DNA of 64,000 bases, taken from positions 43,027,110-43,091,109 of the forward strand of contig CM077647.1 of the NCBI GenBank assembly GCA_039707465.1, in the 5' to 3' direction. The notes under the pieces were generated by a model. It did no database searches and was not told where the DNA came from. It was given only the letters and a program-made list of their open reading frames with translations. Below, one piece after another: positions 22,684 through 33,771 of this stretch. Position 1 is the stretch's first letter. Every line of letters begins with the position of its first letter. This stretch comes from Rhabdophis nuchalis (taxonomy: Eukaryota > Chordata > Lepidosauria > Squamata > Natricidae). A program made the position numbers and the translations under genes.

Positions 22684-23319
22684 TGTTGTAGTCCGCCGGT
22701 GACCTGCAGAGCTGGCAGCAGAGTCAGACAGTGAGGAGCTTGGGGAGGAACACGAGCCAATCCTGGAGTCTGGGGAAGCTCGGATGAGGGCTCTGCATTG
22801 GAGGCAGAGAGGGAGCCAGGGCCATCTGGAAGTTATGTGCTGCCTCCGAAGCCCCCCAGAGTTGGACATCAGTGAGGCAGAAGAACAAGGGGAGCCTGTT
22901 CCCAGTACGCCAGAAGGCAAGAACAGTTAAGACATAAAGGGACAATTTGGGAGTAAGGCTTAGAGATTATTGGCCTCTCCCATAATATATAAAGGAGGAG
23001 CAAAGGTACGTGAGCCTTTGCAGGAAGCAACTTTGTACATTCTGGTCGGTTTAAAGTCTGAAGCTCCCTTTTGGCTCTGTGCTCTGTGTGGCCTTGCAAA
23101 GCTAATTAGATCTTCGGCAGTGTTTCAAGGGAAATAAAGGTGGGTGCTTATCAGCCTTATCCCAAAAGACTTTGGTAGACTTCTGTCAGGCTCTTTACAA
23201 ATTATTTGTGGCTCATTATGGGCTGTGAATGAATATAAGCCATAGCCATTGAAATAAAAAGAAGGGTTTTTGGTCTAAGCATGTGCTTTTTACTGTCTCA
23301 GGAAGCCTAGGTCAGAACA
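22684..23319 (+). mobile_element. Solo LTR, 636 bp, 5-bp TSD AGTAC
   Basis: The sequence starts TGTTGTAG and ends CAGAACA, so its ends are the TGTT/AACA inverted dinucleotide type of LTRs. AGTAC flanks it on both sides (22679-22683 and 23320-23324), an exact 5-bp duplication. Inside are a TATA-like ATATATAAAGG (about 22985) and AATAAA-type signals at about 23132 and 23253, as in a U3-R-U5 layout. No internal region (gag, pol) adjoins it, so LTR recombination has removed it. Whether the parent was Gypsy-type or a retrovirus cannot be decided from the LTR alone. Plus orientation is inferred from the TATA box and polyadenylation signals. Confidence 0.85.
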
Positions 23320-23324
23320 AGTAC

Positions 23325-23654
23325 CTGTCATTTCTGGCTAACCTGTGCCCTGATGTTCAAGAAAATTGGAGGGGAAGGGTTTATGTCAGCCTGGAATAGC
23401 AATAAGAGCTTTTGGGTTTACACTGACTGCCCAGCAAGCATTTCACCTCTGGCATGCTGGTCAGAAAACATAAGGAATTATGTACACATCCAGGCTGCCA
23501 CGGGCTGGTTTTGAAGTTAGCAGAAAATGTTAATACCAGTACAGCTAAAGATTTACGTTACTGTCATTTGTGAGCTGCAGATGAAGGGAAAACAACAATG
23601 TGGGGCAAATGGAAAATTTCTGCACCAAAAGTGAATGTACCATGGTAAAGTCCA
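23325..23654. other. Spacer before PLE copy 1
   Basis: Nothing recognised; the PLE similarity becomes readable at about 23655. Confidence 0.4.
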
Positions 23655-24868
23655 GGTGGGGACATGATCAGAGAACACTTAGTGACCTCAGAATGCAACC
23701 CACCCACCCCCAAGCACATCCTGGATCTGACCAACCACTGTCTAACCAACACATACTTCATTCATAATGGACAAAGGTACAAACAGATAGAAGGAGTACC
23801 CATGGGATCACCCCTCTCACCCGTCATCGCACACTTATACATGGAACATTTTGAAACCAACGCCTTAGACAAATCTGAACACAAGCCCAAACTCTGGCTC
23901 AGATATGTAGATGACACTTTCGTAATTTGGCCACATGGGAAAGAAAAACTGGACTTCCTCACACACCTCAACACCCTACACCCCAAAATACAATTCACCA
24001 TGGAAATAGAAGGTAATAACCAACTTCCTTTTCTAGATATTCTAATCTACAAAAAACCTAATGGCTCCCTGGCACACACCATCTACCAGAAAAAAACACA
24101 CACCAACCACTACGTAAATGCACAATCCCATCACCACCCTCCACAGATAAACTCTGTAGCCAAAACCCTCATATACAGAACCAAACACATAGCTGACAAA
24201 GACCACCTGAAAACCGAATTACACTTTCTCACAAATGCATTAATATCCAATGGATTCCGAAGAAAAACAATCACCAACCTAATCCAAAAAGAGACACCCC
24301 CCAAGAGCCAAGACAAAGAACAGAAAAATGGCATTGCCCTCCTCCCATACATCAAAGGTACCACAGACAAAATCAGCAAAATTCTCCACAAGCACAATAT
24401 CAAGACAGCCTTCAACACCGACCAAAAATAACCAATATCCTAAGGAATCCCAAAGATAAGATCCAGCTAGAAAGCCAAGGAGTCTACAAAATTCCATGTA
24501 AAATCTGCCCTGCCATTTACATAGGACAAACCAATAGAAGAATAAGTGCATGCATCGCTGAACATAAAAATGCAGTAAAAAATCATCTTAATACCTCATC
24601 TCTTTATCAACATTTCAAAACTACAGGACATGATATTGACTTTCAAGGAACTAAATTGATCTCCAAGGCTGAACAGCTCAACAGGAGAATAATCAGAGAA
24701 GCCATTGAAATAGAGAAGCAACCTAACAATATGAACAAACGGGATGACACCTCCCACCTACCAGACATCTGGAAACCAGCACTGACTAACAGACGAGCCC
24801 CACCCTCCACCCAAGCCGTTGAAATTCAAAATAAGGAGAAACATACAAGTAAGTCCAATCAGCACCCT
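23655..24868 (+). mobile_element. Penelope-like element, lineage A, copy 1 (5'-truncated)
   Basis: This copy holds the RT core, the linker and the GIY-YIG endonuclease of a PLE on the plus strand. It begins inside the RT fingers, so the 5' end is missing, and it stops shortly after the endonuclease, where tRNA-derived repeat sequence begins at 24869. Copy 2 (26341-27581, minus) overlaps it from the RT-endonuclease linker onward and runs further into the 3' UTR. Confidence 0.9.
23664..24431 (+). pseudogene. PLE reverse transcriptase (lineage A)
   Basis: The 255-residue frame is the RT of a Penelope-like element, a retroelement class whose RT is related to telomerase. Visible motifs are IEGVPMGSPLSPVIAHLYME (residues about 46-65), LWLRYVDDTFVIWP with the catalytic YVDD (about 83-96) and QLPFLDILIYKKPNGSL (about 122-138), then ISNGFRRKTITNLI and YIKGTTDKISKILHKHNIKT in the linker to the endonuclease. 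The frame ends at a stop near 24429 caused by a one-base shift, after which the protein goes on in another phase as the endonuclease. The start given is merely the first Met of the surviving piece. Confidence 0.92.
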
Positions 24869-24883
24869 GTGTTAGTTTTATGA
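24428..24883 (+). pseudogene. PLE GIY-YIG endonuclease (lineage A)
   Basis: Starting one base out of phase with the RT, this open frame runs about 150 codons without a stop. It carries GVYKIPCKIC (GIY-type motif with CxxC), YIGQTNRR (YIG motif with the following catalytic Arg region), SLYQHFKTTGHDIDF (two His completing a CCHH pattern typical of PLE endonucleases) and LNRRIIREAIEIEKQ (with a conserved Glu candidate), then LPDIWKPALTNRRAPP. This enzyme makes the target nick in PLE transposition. Its final codons run into the tRNA-derived repeat at 24869, so the natural C-terminus is lost. Apart from the single frameshift, this part appears intact. Confidence 0.92.
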
Positions 24884-24954
24884 GCTGATCAATAAATAAA
24901 TCAAAGAGACTAGTATAGATCTATTTTGAGCTTTTTAGCTCTCATCAGCTAGCC

Positions 24955-25030
24955 ATACTCTTTCTGGGATTTGAACCGGGGCTGTATTGCATATCAGGCA
25001 GGAGCCTATAACCATTCAGCCAGCCAGGCT
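24955..25030 (-). repeat. tRNA-like block of repeat unit (minus strand)
   Basis: On the minus strand, TGGCTGAATGGTTATAGG (about 25006-25023) resembles a Pol III A box and CCGGTTCAAATCCCAG (about 24964-24980) is a close match to a B box (GGTTCRANYCC). Their spacing is that of a tRNA gene. Acceptor-stem pairing is not evident, so this is a SINE-like head, not a functional tRNA. Confidence 0.65.
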
Positions 25031-25339
25031 CTCCTAATTCCATCAGCTGAGACAGGAGGATTAGTACCTATAATTATTCCAGAACACCCTGTTAAGCCCC
25101 AATTAAGGGAGGAAGCATACTGCTTTCCTTTTCTGCCTCTCCTGCCTCACCAGAGACCATCTAGACAGAAAGCCATGAGTGCCGTTGTGTAATTTTTTAA
25201 ATATGTGTGTTAGTTTTATGAGCTGATCAATAAATGTCTAGATGGTCTCTGGTGATGAGCCAAAAGGCAGAAAAGGAAACAGTATGTCTCCTCCCTTAAT
25301 TGGGACCCTAATAGGGTGTTGTGGAACAATTATATATAT

Positions 25340-25490
<151 letters not shown>

Positions 25491-25699
25491 TTATTATTAA
25501 TCATCCCTTAAAGAAATTTAACACATATCTAAAAAGACAGCAGCAATTTAATAGGTCTCTGTCTGGATGGTCTCTAGGTTGAGTCGAAGGACAGAGAAGG
25601 ATGACAAGTTTGTCTCCTCCCTTGAATAGGCCTAACAGGAAGCTGTAACAATATATCCACTTCATCAATAAAGTCCTGTAGAAAGGATGATGTAATCAG

Positions 25700-25770
25700 G
25701 GAAACTGGTTAGCTCAAGGCATAGAGAAGCCTGCTTCGAATGCTGGAGAGCACCAGTTCAAATCCCTGTA
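25700..25770 (+). repeat. tRNA-like block of repeat unit (plus strand)
   Basis: GGTTAGCTCAAGGCATAGAG (A-box-like, 25708-25727) and CCAGTTCAAATCCCTG (B box, about 25750-25765) lie about 40 bp apart. This is the best tRNA match among the units in the window. The unit continues with TATGGCCAGCTGACGAGGGC, as in the others. Confidence 0.7.
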
Positions 25771-26007
25771 GGGAAAGTATGGCCAGCTGACGAGGGCTAA
25801 GGAGCCCGAAATGGATCCATCCTGGTCTCTTAATTAATTATTATTAATCATCCCTTAAAGAAATTTAACACATATCTAAAAAGACAGCAGCAATTTAATA
25901 GGTCTCTGTCTGGATGGTCTCTAGGTTGAGTCGAAGGACAGAGAAGGATGACAAGTTTGTCTCCTCCCTTGAATAGGCCTAACAGGAAGCTGTAACAATA
26001 TATCCAC

Positions 26008-26013
<6 letters not shown>

Positions 26014-26065
<52 letters not shown>

Positions 26066-26083
26066 TGTATGTATGTATGTATG

Positions 26084-26147
<64 letters not shown>

Positions 26148-26243
26148 ATTTGGTCTCTCAGATGGTCTCTCTGATTTATTTATTGATCAGCTCATAAAAC
26201 TAACACACACACACACACACACAAACATACATACATACATACA

Positions 26244-26310
<67 letters not shown>

Positions 26311-26330
26311 CATTTTTGAGCTGATCAATA
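26014..26330. repeat. Compound (TA)n/(TATG)n and (CA)n/(CATA)n/(TA)n tracts
   Basis: Two compound microsatellites flank the unit mark at about 26172-26200. The left is TA, TATG, TA and the right is CA, CATA, TA, as if one were a reverse-complement relative of the other around the mark. This arrangement suggests that the microsatellites belong to an inverted pair of units. Confidence 0.9.
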
Positions 26331-26340
26331 AATCTATATA

Positions 26341-27581
26341 TGCATGCTTGTCTTGTTGTATTCGGGTGTTTTCCCGTTTAAGAATGAGATTGTCTTTGCA
26401 ACGTTTTGGCAAGATCTCACTTACAATACAATACAATAGCAGAGTTGGAAGGGACCTTGTAGGTCTTCTAGTCCAACCCCTTGCAGAGGCAGGAAGTTTA
26501 TACCATTTCAGACAAATGGCTATCCAACATCTTCTTAAAGACTTCCAGGGTTGGGGCATTCACAACTTCTGGAGGCAAGCTGTTCCACTGGTTAATTGTT
26601 CTAACTGTCAGGAAATTTCTCCTTAGTTCTAAGTTGCTTCTCTCCTTGATTAGTTTCTACCCATTGCTTCTTGTCCTGCCCCCAGGTGCATTGAGAATAG
26701 TTTGACTCCCTCTTCTTTGTGGCACCCTCTGAGATATCGGAACACTGTTATCATGTCTCCTCTGGTCCTTCTTTTCATTAAACTAGACATACCCAGTTCC
26801 TGCAATTGTTCTTCATATGTTTTAGCCTCCAGTCCCCTAATCATCTTGGTTGCTCTTCTCTGCACTCTTTCCAGAGTCTCCATGTCTTTTCTACATCGTG
26901 GTGACCAAAACTGAATGCAGTATTCCAGGTGTGGCCTTACCAAGGCATTATAAAGTGGTATTAACACTTGCCATCTTCAGGCTTCAGTCTGTGCCTGCAT
27001 AGATGCCACCCTTCCTTAAATCTTGATGGGCGGAGGTGGAGTGCTGACTCTGTTGCTCTGAGTGGGTTGATTGGCTGTGCAGCTGTATCATGATTGATAG
27101 ATTGATGCTGATTGGTCCTATCTGTGTGTTTCTCCCTATTTCAATGGCTTGGGTGGTGGGTGGGGCTCGTCTGTTGGCCAGTGCTGGTTTCCAGATGTCG
27201 GGAGGTATTATCATGTTTGTTCATATTGTGAGGTCGTTTCTCTATTTCGATGGCTTCTCTGATTATTCTCCTGTTGAGCTGTTCAGCCTTGGAGATTAAT
27301 TTGGTTCCTTCAATGTCATTATCATGAAGTGTTGGTAGAGGGATGAGGTTTTAAGACTTTTTTTTTACTGCATGTTTATGTTCTGCGATGAGTGCATTTA
27401 TTCTTCTATTAGTTTGTCCTATGTTAGTTGCAGGGCAGATTTTGCATGGAATTTTGTAGACTCCTTGGTTTTCTAGCTGGATCTTGTCTTTGGGATTTCT
27501 TAGGATGTTGGTTATTTTTTGCTCAGTGTTGAAGGCTGTCTTGTGGAGAATTTTACTGATTTTGTCCGTGGTGCCTTTGAT
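26341..27581 (-). mobile_element. Penelope-like element, lineage A, copy 2 (with nested CR1)
   Basis: This minus-strand copy covers the end of the RT linker (KGTTDKISKILHK), the GIY-YIG endonuclease (GVYKIPCKIC; the YIG motif reads NIG, TNIGQTNRR), LPDIWKPALANRR-type sequence and the 3' UTR to about 26341. Frames at 27602-27351 and 27214-26984 represent it, with shifts between them. A CR1 LINE interrupts the 3' part at 26423-26964. The PLE end at 63843-64000 has the same site uninterrupted. At its 3' end the element meets the GAGCTGATCAATAAAT mark of the tRNA-derived units. Confidence 0.9.
26423..26964 (-). mobile_element. CR1 LINE, 5'-truncated, nested in PLE
   Basis: This 542-bp minus-strand insertion ends with a tail of TATTG repeats (26423-26436, plus-strand ACAATACAATACAATAG). 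The frame 26967-26650 carries the CR1 ORF2 region after the RT core: [35 protein letters not shown] and [16 protein letters not shown], followed by the C-terminal block. CACTT borders it on both sides (26418-26422 and 26965-26969). The uninterrupted PLE at 63930-63950 has a single CACTT at this place, which fixes the insertion boundaries. Confidence 0.92.
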
Positions 27582-27833
27582 TATATATATGTTTAAAAAC
27601 ATATTTTAAATGTTAATTCTTGACCAGGAGTTCAGACAATGCTGTGCTTTTCAGAATGTTCCGCCAGGGAGAAAAGGAGATTAGCTACCAAAAAACCCCA
27701 GTCAACATTTGATATAAAATAGGCAGGGTTTATTTATCTCACATGATCCTAACCAGTTTGTTAGCTGTAACAGGATCAAGTTGCAAACAGTAGTTGCTGC
27801 AAACCAGGAAATAGATTTGCAATTCCAGAGAAG

Positions 27834-27881
<48 letters not shown>

Positions 27882-28606
27882 AAATCTATCAGACATTTTG
27901 TTTGGAATGAATTTGGGTGTTCACTTGCATTAAAATTTGCCAATGGAATGAATTCTAGCACTTAAAATGTTCATTTATTGACAATTTGTGCAAACAGTGG
28001 TGATGACACTGAAAAATGTGCCTGAGGAGAATTTGCTTTGAAAATACCTGCATCATGTGTTGACTGAAAGCACACTAATTATACACACCCAAAAACTCTG
28101 TGAACAATTTAAGCTAATTTTTCTTGTGCAATTTATTTAACCAGTAAATTAGGGAAAGATGCAAACAAATTCTCTCCATATGAAATATTGCAAATGTAAA
28201 CAATTATCTCCCTAAATATTTAAATCTGTAGAGAAAAAAAATAAAGTACAAACAGCAGGCTAGAAGCAGATCCACACTTTCTAAAATTCACTTGCTTTTT
28301 TCTGGGTGCAGATTATTTCCTCCTTTTACCACAGGCTGTTGCAAATACATCCCACATCTTTGATTCAAAACTACTATTGTTTTCTGACCTGAGCTGCCTT
28401 AATGCTCTCAGCGTGGAGGGTCTCCACATTTAACAGGATTAGACTCAGCTCTGGTTGGCTAGAATGTCTGGCATGACCACTGCCTCTAGTAACCCACTGC
28501 TACTGTACACAGCCTTTTCATCCTGGGCTGCCAGACTGTTATATTCTCTGCATTTTAAAATAGTCTTGCAAATCATCAAATAGCAGTCCATTCAGTCAAA
28601 GAATTC
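27582..28606. other. Unique sequence with a (GT)n microsatellite
   Basis: A GT repeat lies at about 27834-27876. The rest is AT-rich sequence in which I recognise nothing. Confidence 0.5.
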
Positions 28607-28985
28607 CAGGTAATCCTCAGTTTAGAACATCTGCTTAGTGATGGTTCAAAAAGGCTCTGGAAAAAGTAATTTTCAACCGGTTCTTGCACTTATGATAATT
28701 GCAACATCTGCATGGTCATGTGATAAAAATTCAGGTGTATGGTAACTGGAATGTATTTATAATGCTGTAGGATCCTGGGTCGTGTGATCACTATTTGCAA
28801 TTTTCCCAGTGGGCTTCATATAAGCACAGTCATTCGGGGAAGGCAGAAGGCATTTAATGCTTACTTTAAAATTCCAGTGATTAGCTTAACAATCATGGCA
28901 CAAAATATTGCTAAAATGAGTACAACACACTTAACAACCATCTTGCTCAACAAAAGAAATTCTGTTCCCAATTGAGGACTACCTG
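28607..28985. mobile_element. DNA-transposon MITE, CAGGTAGTC family, both ends present
   Basis: Left end CAGGTAATCCTCAGTTTA and right end CAATTGAGGACTACCTG form a terminal inverted repeat with a few mismatches. The 379-bp interior has the family blocks GCATGGTCATGTGAT, TCGTGTGATCAC and CACTTAACAACCATCTTG. No target duplication of clear length is visible, so the transposase superfamily stays open. No coding capacity. Confidence 0.8.
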
Positions 28986-31035
28986 TATTCTTATCCCTAG
29001 ATGTTCATGCACCATTCGCCTCCTAAATTCTCCAATGAGCTCTCTTTCTGTTTCTACCCAGGCTGGATTAAGCCTTGCTTTTCAAAATATTGCAACATTT
29101 TTCTTCTTTTCCCTTTAAAAAAAACCCCAAATCTTTAAACTGCCAAGTAGGAATATTGCTGCTTTGTTTCTATGAAACTGAATTGTACATTCTTCCTTGC
29201 TATAAAATTGCAATAGAGTTACAGAGGAAGTAAGGACTTTATACAGCCAATTTCTTGTAACTTGAATGACGAAACAACAAAATAGCAATAAAAGAGAAAA
29301 AAGAAAGGGGTTGATAAAGGAGATCTTAAAGGCAGGAAAGCACCTAAAGGAAAAGCATCAGAACTATGAGAAAGAAACAGGAAACAGAATTAAGTTTTTC
29401 TTTAGAAACATATTCTCGCTTTCTCTCACCAACAGCCATACCACAATTGCTTCCTTGTTTTTCAAAATAAAATGTCTAAAGAAATTACTGTTCCAGACTA
29501 TGGTTCAGGAAGTTAGTAGATATGGTTCTAACTGACCATCCTTACGCATTTCCTTTTCAAACTGCCTACTTCATTGTACCTAATGAAAGAAGTGGGTTTG
29601 CTCTTCACTCACTCATCAGTCTAGGAAACATAAAAGGCAGGGATATATATATATATATAAATCCGAACTATAGAGCAAATGATGTGGCTGTAGGACTATA
29701 AATAGCCCTTGACTTGTGTTTGGTTGCTTAGAAACCATTGGAAGTTTGTTAAGTTACAACAATGTCCCATGCTCCTCCAAAATATTCTTTTATGACCCAG
29801 TTTCAATATTCCAATGACAGAACCTTGGCCATGTAACTGCAAACAACTAAACTTATGGCTATGTGTAGCATCTCCCAGTCATCTGAATGCAATTTATGTA
29901 TTTTTTCTTGAAAACTGGCATTTTCTTCTGGATTTTGGCAAAAATGCTGCATGGTAAACAATTCATTTTGCTTAATGATTCATAAAAGATTCATAAAATC
30001 AGGTTTGTCTTGTCGGTGACCTGCTTTCTAATCATAATGACTTAGGTTTGTAATGTGCATTAATGACATAAGTCAAAGAACAGCAGCTCTGAGGTGGACA
30101 TCATTGAAGATTAGATACCGGTATGTCAATCCCTTATTACCAGCTCTAAAAATCTAAGAGCCATCTCTAGGTCACATCTGCCTTCTCCTTTGGGGAATGT
30201 ATGCATACTTTGACTCTAGAAAAAAGCAGAAAGAGAAATATCTCTATCAATAGTTTAGCAAATCCAGCTATATTTTTAGGTCATACACTAGGCACTCAAT
30301 TCTTTAGCATAGGAACTGTGTAGCATTATATTATGGTTAATGGGGAGCTGAAAAGTCCTTATTCAGTAATTTGCTCAAATGTAGGACAAGGCAGTTTTGC
30401 ACAGCTGAAATCAGCAGATATTATACTGAATCAATGAACTAAGCAGGAGTTTCTGCAAATTGTTTTGAAACACATGGAAACTATACAGCTGCCATTTCAT
30501 GAAAAATTGAACACACAGAGAAGCATAATGATTACGACTTTCATAATTTTAAAATCCAACATGTAAATGTAAGTGAATGTTCCAAAAAAAAATGATAAGC
30601 AAGTCTTTATTTATAGTTTCCTAACCATCTATAAAACTGCCAACACACAAGTCTTCAGTTTTTGTGATAATTCTATTGAATATTTGCAGGAAACACTTAA
30701 AACCATAGAGGCTTTAAGGGATGACTAGATAATTTCACTGTTACAGTGAATCTGGACTAATGGCGTACTTTAAAAAAAATCTTTAATTTTGATAAAGCAT
30801 TTTATGTAAATATCATGTAAAGTGTGTGTTGTTTTGAGTTCACTTGGACTTAGATATTTTATAGACATTCAGCTATCCAAAATTATCCTGGATCCTATGA
30901 TTTACAACAATCCAATAAAAACATGCAACTACTTAAAATGTCCTTGGTAAGCATTATTAAAACCCAAATTGCAATCCATATAGAATAAAAATGAAAACAA
31001 CAATTAATAAAACAGAGTAGGTCAGGGCAAGTTGG
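28986..31035. other. Unique AT-rich sequence
   Basis: I recognise no exon or clear repeat. Sequence around 29690-29900 faintly resembles the CAGGTAGTC MITE family (CCTTGACTT, TTGCTTAG) but is too diverged to call. A short (TA)n run lies at 29643-29660. Confidence 0.4.
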
Positions 31036-31445
31036 AGTGAGGTGGGATGGAATGGAATGAAATAGAATAAAATAGAATAGAATATTTGGCCAAGTGTGAA
31101 TAGACACACAAGGAATTTGGCTTGGGTGCAAATTCCTTTATGCTTGCAAAATAACAAGAGTAAGAATAATCATAAAGAATGCCAGTAAGAGGAGGTGGTA
31201 GACAATATTGCAATACAAGAAATATAATAATAATATTACAGCCATACTACATGGGTAAATATCCTTGGACATAAGACAGTACTGTGGTAATTAGGTGTTC
31301 AGCGGAGTGATGGCGTGAGGGGGAAAACTGTCTATGTATTTAATTATTTTGGCATACAATTCACTCTAGTACAATCCCAAAGAGTTGAAAAAGTTTATAG
31401 CCAAGATGTCAGGGATCTGTAGACAGTTTCTTAATCCTTCTGATC
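31036..31445 (-). mobile_element. Rex-like LINE, 3' end fragment
   Basis: On the minus strand a tail of ATTCTATT-type repeats (31053-31083, with CACTTGGCCAAATATTC next to it) ends a 5'-truncated non-LTR element. Upstream the sequence translates, with several stops, to a block similar to the C-terminus of Rex/Babar-type LINEs (KLSTDP..LGYKLFQLF, then a degraded R-rich and FSPSRH-like part). Only about 400 bp remain. The assignment rests on family memory and should be held loosely. Confidence 0.6.
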
Positions 31446-31613
31446 TGTGAAATATACAATAAATAAAATAAATTAAAAAAACAAAATACAATAGTTAAAT
31501 TTGAAAATTGTGACAATAGTTAGTCTCCAAACTCTTTGCAAAAGAGTCCATCATAAATGCCTTCTAGAATGTTAGAGGGGATGGTGTGAGTCTTAAATTC
31601 AAAGAGAAGATAC
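31446..31613. other. Short spacer
   Basis: Nothing recognised between the Rex-like and CR1 fragments. Confidence 0.4.
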
Positions 31614-31972
31614 AATACAATACAATAGGAGAGTTGGAAGGGACCTTGGAGGTCTTCTAGTCCAACCCCCTGCCTAGACAGGAAACCCTATACCATTTCA
31701 GACAAATGGCTATCTAACATCTTCTTAAAGACTCTTAGTGTTGGGGCATTCAAAACTTCTGGAGGCAAGCTGTTCCACTGATTAATTGTTCTAACTGTCA
31801 GGAAATTTCTCCTCAGTTCTAAGTTGCTTCTCTCCTTGATTAGTTTCCACCCTAATTGCTTCTTGTTCTAACATCAGGTGCCTTGGAGAATAGTTTGACT
31901 CCCTCTTCTTTGTGGCAACCATTGAGATATTGGAACACTGCGATCATGTCTCCCCTAGTCCTTCTTTCGATT
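31614..31972 (-). mobile_element. CR1 LINE 3' end fragment
   Basis: The minus strand carries the last CR1 ORF2 codons (QWNSL-type block), the 3' UTR with CTAGAAGACCTCCAAGGTCC and a TATTG repeat tail (31614-31629, plus-strand ATACAATACAATACAATA). At 31972 the sequence changes abruptly to the tail of L2 copy 4. The piece at 37386-38650 is the same CR1 family and strand and may be the other half of one copy. Confidence 0.88.
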
Positions 31973-32206
31973 ATTTTTTTTATTTTTTTATTTTATTCCC
32001 ATTTATACCCCGCCCTTCTCCAAAAAGGACCCAGGGCGGCACACAGGAAATTAAAACATACAAGTGTAAACAAAAATTTAAAATTTAAAAAGATATTAAA
32101 TTTCCCCCTGTGCTAAAATCAATTTAAAATCCCCAAATTTAAAACTATTTAAAAATAGTCCCCAATGGAGGTTACGCTAGGCCGGCTTGATGGAAAAGGT
32201 GTGTCT

Positions 32207-33763
32207 TTAGACATTGGCGGAAGAGGCGGAGGTCAAAGATGGTTCGTAGTTCCAAAGGGTGGGGCCCACCACAGAAAAGACCCTGGGAGTCGCCAACTGG
32301 CATTGCTCGGCCAATGGCACCCTGAGAAGGCCCTCTCTGTGGGAGTGGATCGGATGAAAGGATGTATGGGGCAGGAGGCAGTCTCGCATATAATTAGGTC
32401 CCAAGCCATGGAGCACTTTAAAGTTGGTCGTCAACACCTTGAAGTGCACCCGAAAGACCACAGGTAGCCAGTGCAGCTCACACAGGAGTGGTGTTATGTG
32501 GGAGCATCTAGGGGCTCCCGTAATCACCCGCGTGGCTGCATTCTGGACTAGCTGTAGCTTTCAAGTGCACCTCAAGGGAAGCCCCATGTAGAGAGCATTA
32601 CAGTAGTCAAGTCGGGATGTCACGAGTGCTTGAGTGACTGTGCGAAAGGCAGCCCAGTCCAGTAAGGGGCGAAATTGGCGCATCAGGCATACCTGATGGA
32701 ATGCCCCCCTGGCCACGGCTGTCACATGGTCCTCCATGGACAGCTGGGAATCCAGGAGGACACCCAAAGTGCGCACCCTCTCCACGGGGGCCAGTGTTTC
32801 ATCCCCAATGTCCAGAGTTGGAATTACCTGGCTGAACCGGGGTGCCGGAAACCACAGCCACTCAGTCTTGGACGGGTTGAGCTTGAGTTTGTTACTACCT
32901 ATCCTGATCTGTACGTCCTCCAAACACCGGGACAACACCTCGGCGGCATTGTTGGGATGGTCTGGGGTGGATATGTACAGCTGAGTATCATCAGCATACA
33001 GATGATATCCCACCCCAAAACCACGGATGATCTCGCCCAGCGGCTTCATATATGTGTTGAATGGGAGGGGCAAGAGGACCGACCCCTGAGGAACCCCACC
33101 TAAGAGGGGCTTCGAGGCCGACCTCTGCCCCCCTGTCAACACATATTGCGACTGACCAGAGACCAAAGGACGAGAACCACCGTAAAACGGTGCCTCCCAG
33201 CCCCAACCTCCCGAGTCGGTACAATAGGATACCATGGTCGATGGTATCAAAAGTCGCTGAGAGGTCTAATAGGACTAGGATAGAGGAATATCCCCTATCC
33301 CACGCCCTCCAGAGATAATCCACCAACATGACCAATGCCGTCTCGGTGCTGTGACCGGGTCGGAAGCCGGACTGGCGCGGGTCTAGATAATCAATTTCCT
33401 CCAGGTGTCGCGGAAACTGTTGGGCCACTCTCTACAACCTTCGCTAAAAAGTGAAGGTTGGAGACTGGACGGTAATTCTCCAATAATGCTGGGTCCAGGG
33501 AAGGCTTCTTGAGGAGGGGCCTCACTACCGCCTCTTTCAAGACGGCAGGCAAGAACCCCTCACTCAAAGAAGCATTCACAATATCCTGGAGCCAGCCTCG
33601 TGTAGTCTCCCAGGATGCCAGTACAAGCCAGGAGGGACACGGGTCCAATAAACATGTGGTAGCCTTAAGTTTCAATGACAACCTGTCCATATCCTCGGTA
33701 GTCACAAAGTCAAACTCCTCCCAAGATGGTGTCTCAAGAACAGCCTCGGACAATCCGACCTGA
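32207..33763 (-). pseudogene. L2 copy 4: reverse transcriptase and C-terminus
   Basis: Minus-strand frames 33763-33391, 33428-32991, 33250-32561 and 32527-32207 together give the RT. Motifs are VVRPLLKKPSLDPALLENYR, QSGFRPGHSTETAL, LVLLDLSATFDTIDHGILL (catalytic Asp), GVPQGSVLLPL, YHLYADDTQLYISTP (YADD intact), GSNKLKLNPSKTEWLWFP and the C-terminal LDYCNALYMGLPLRCT and ELHWLPVVFRV. At least three frameshifts break the frame. The L1-type insertion separates this part from the linker and endonuclease: the codons for ESGQVG are duplicated by the 17-bp TSD at 33755-33771 and 35745-35761. Confidence 0.9.
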
Positions 33764-33771
33764 CCACTCTC

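Noticed and set aside
22669..23099. Minus-strand open frames inside the solo LTR
   Set aside because: They lie on the strand opposite to the LTR signals and lack any domain.
28599..28993. An 8-bp or TA target duplication for the complete CAGGTAGTC MITE
   Set aside because: Left flank AAGAATTC and right flank TATTCTTA share only ATTC out of register; not enough to name the superfamily.
29266..29535. Lys-rich 89-codon open frame as a small protein
   Set aside because: AT-rich sequence gives Lys/Asn-rich frames by chance; no motif, no conserved neighbour.
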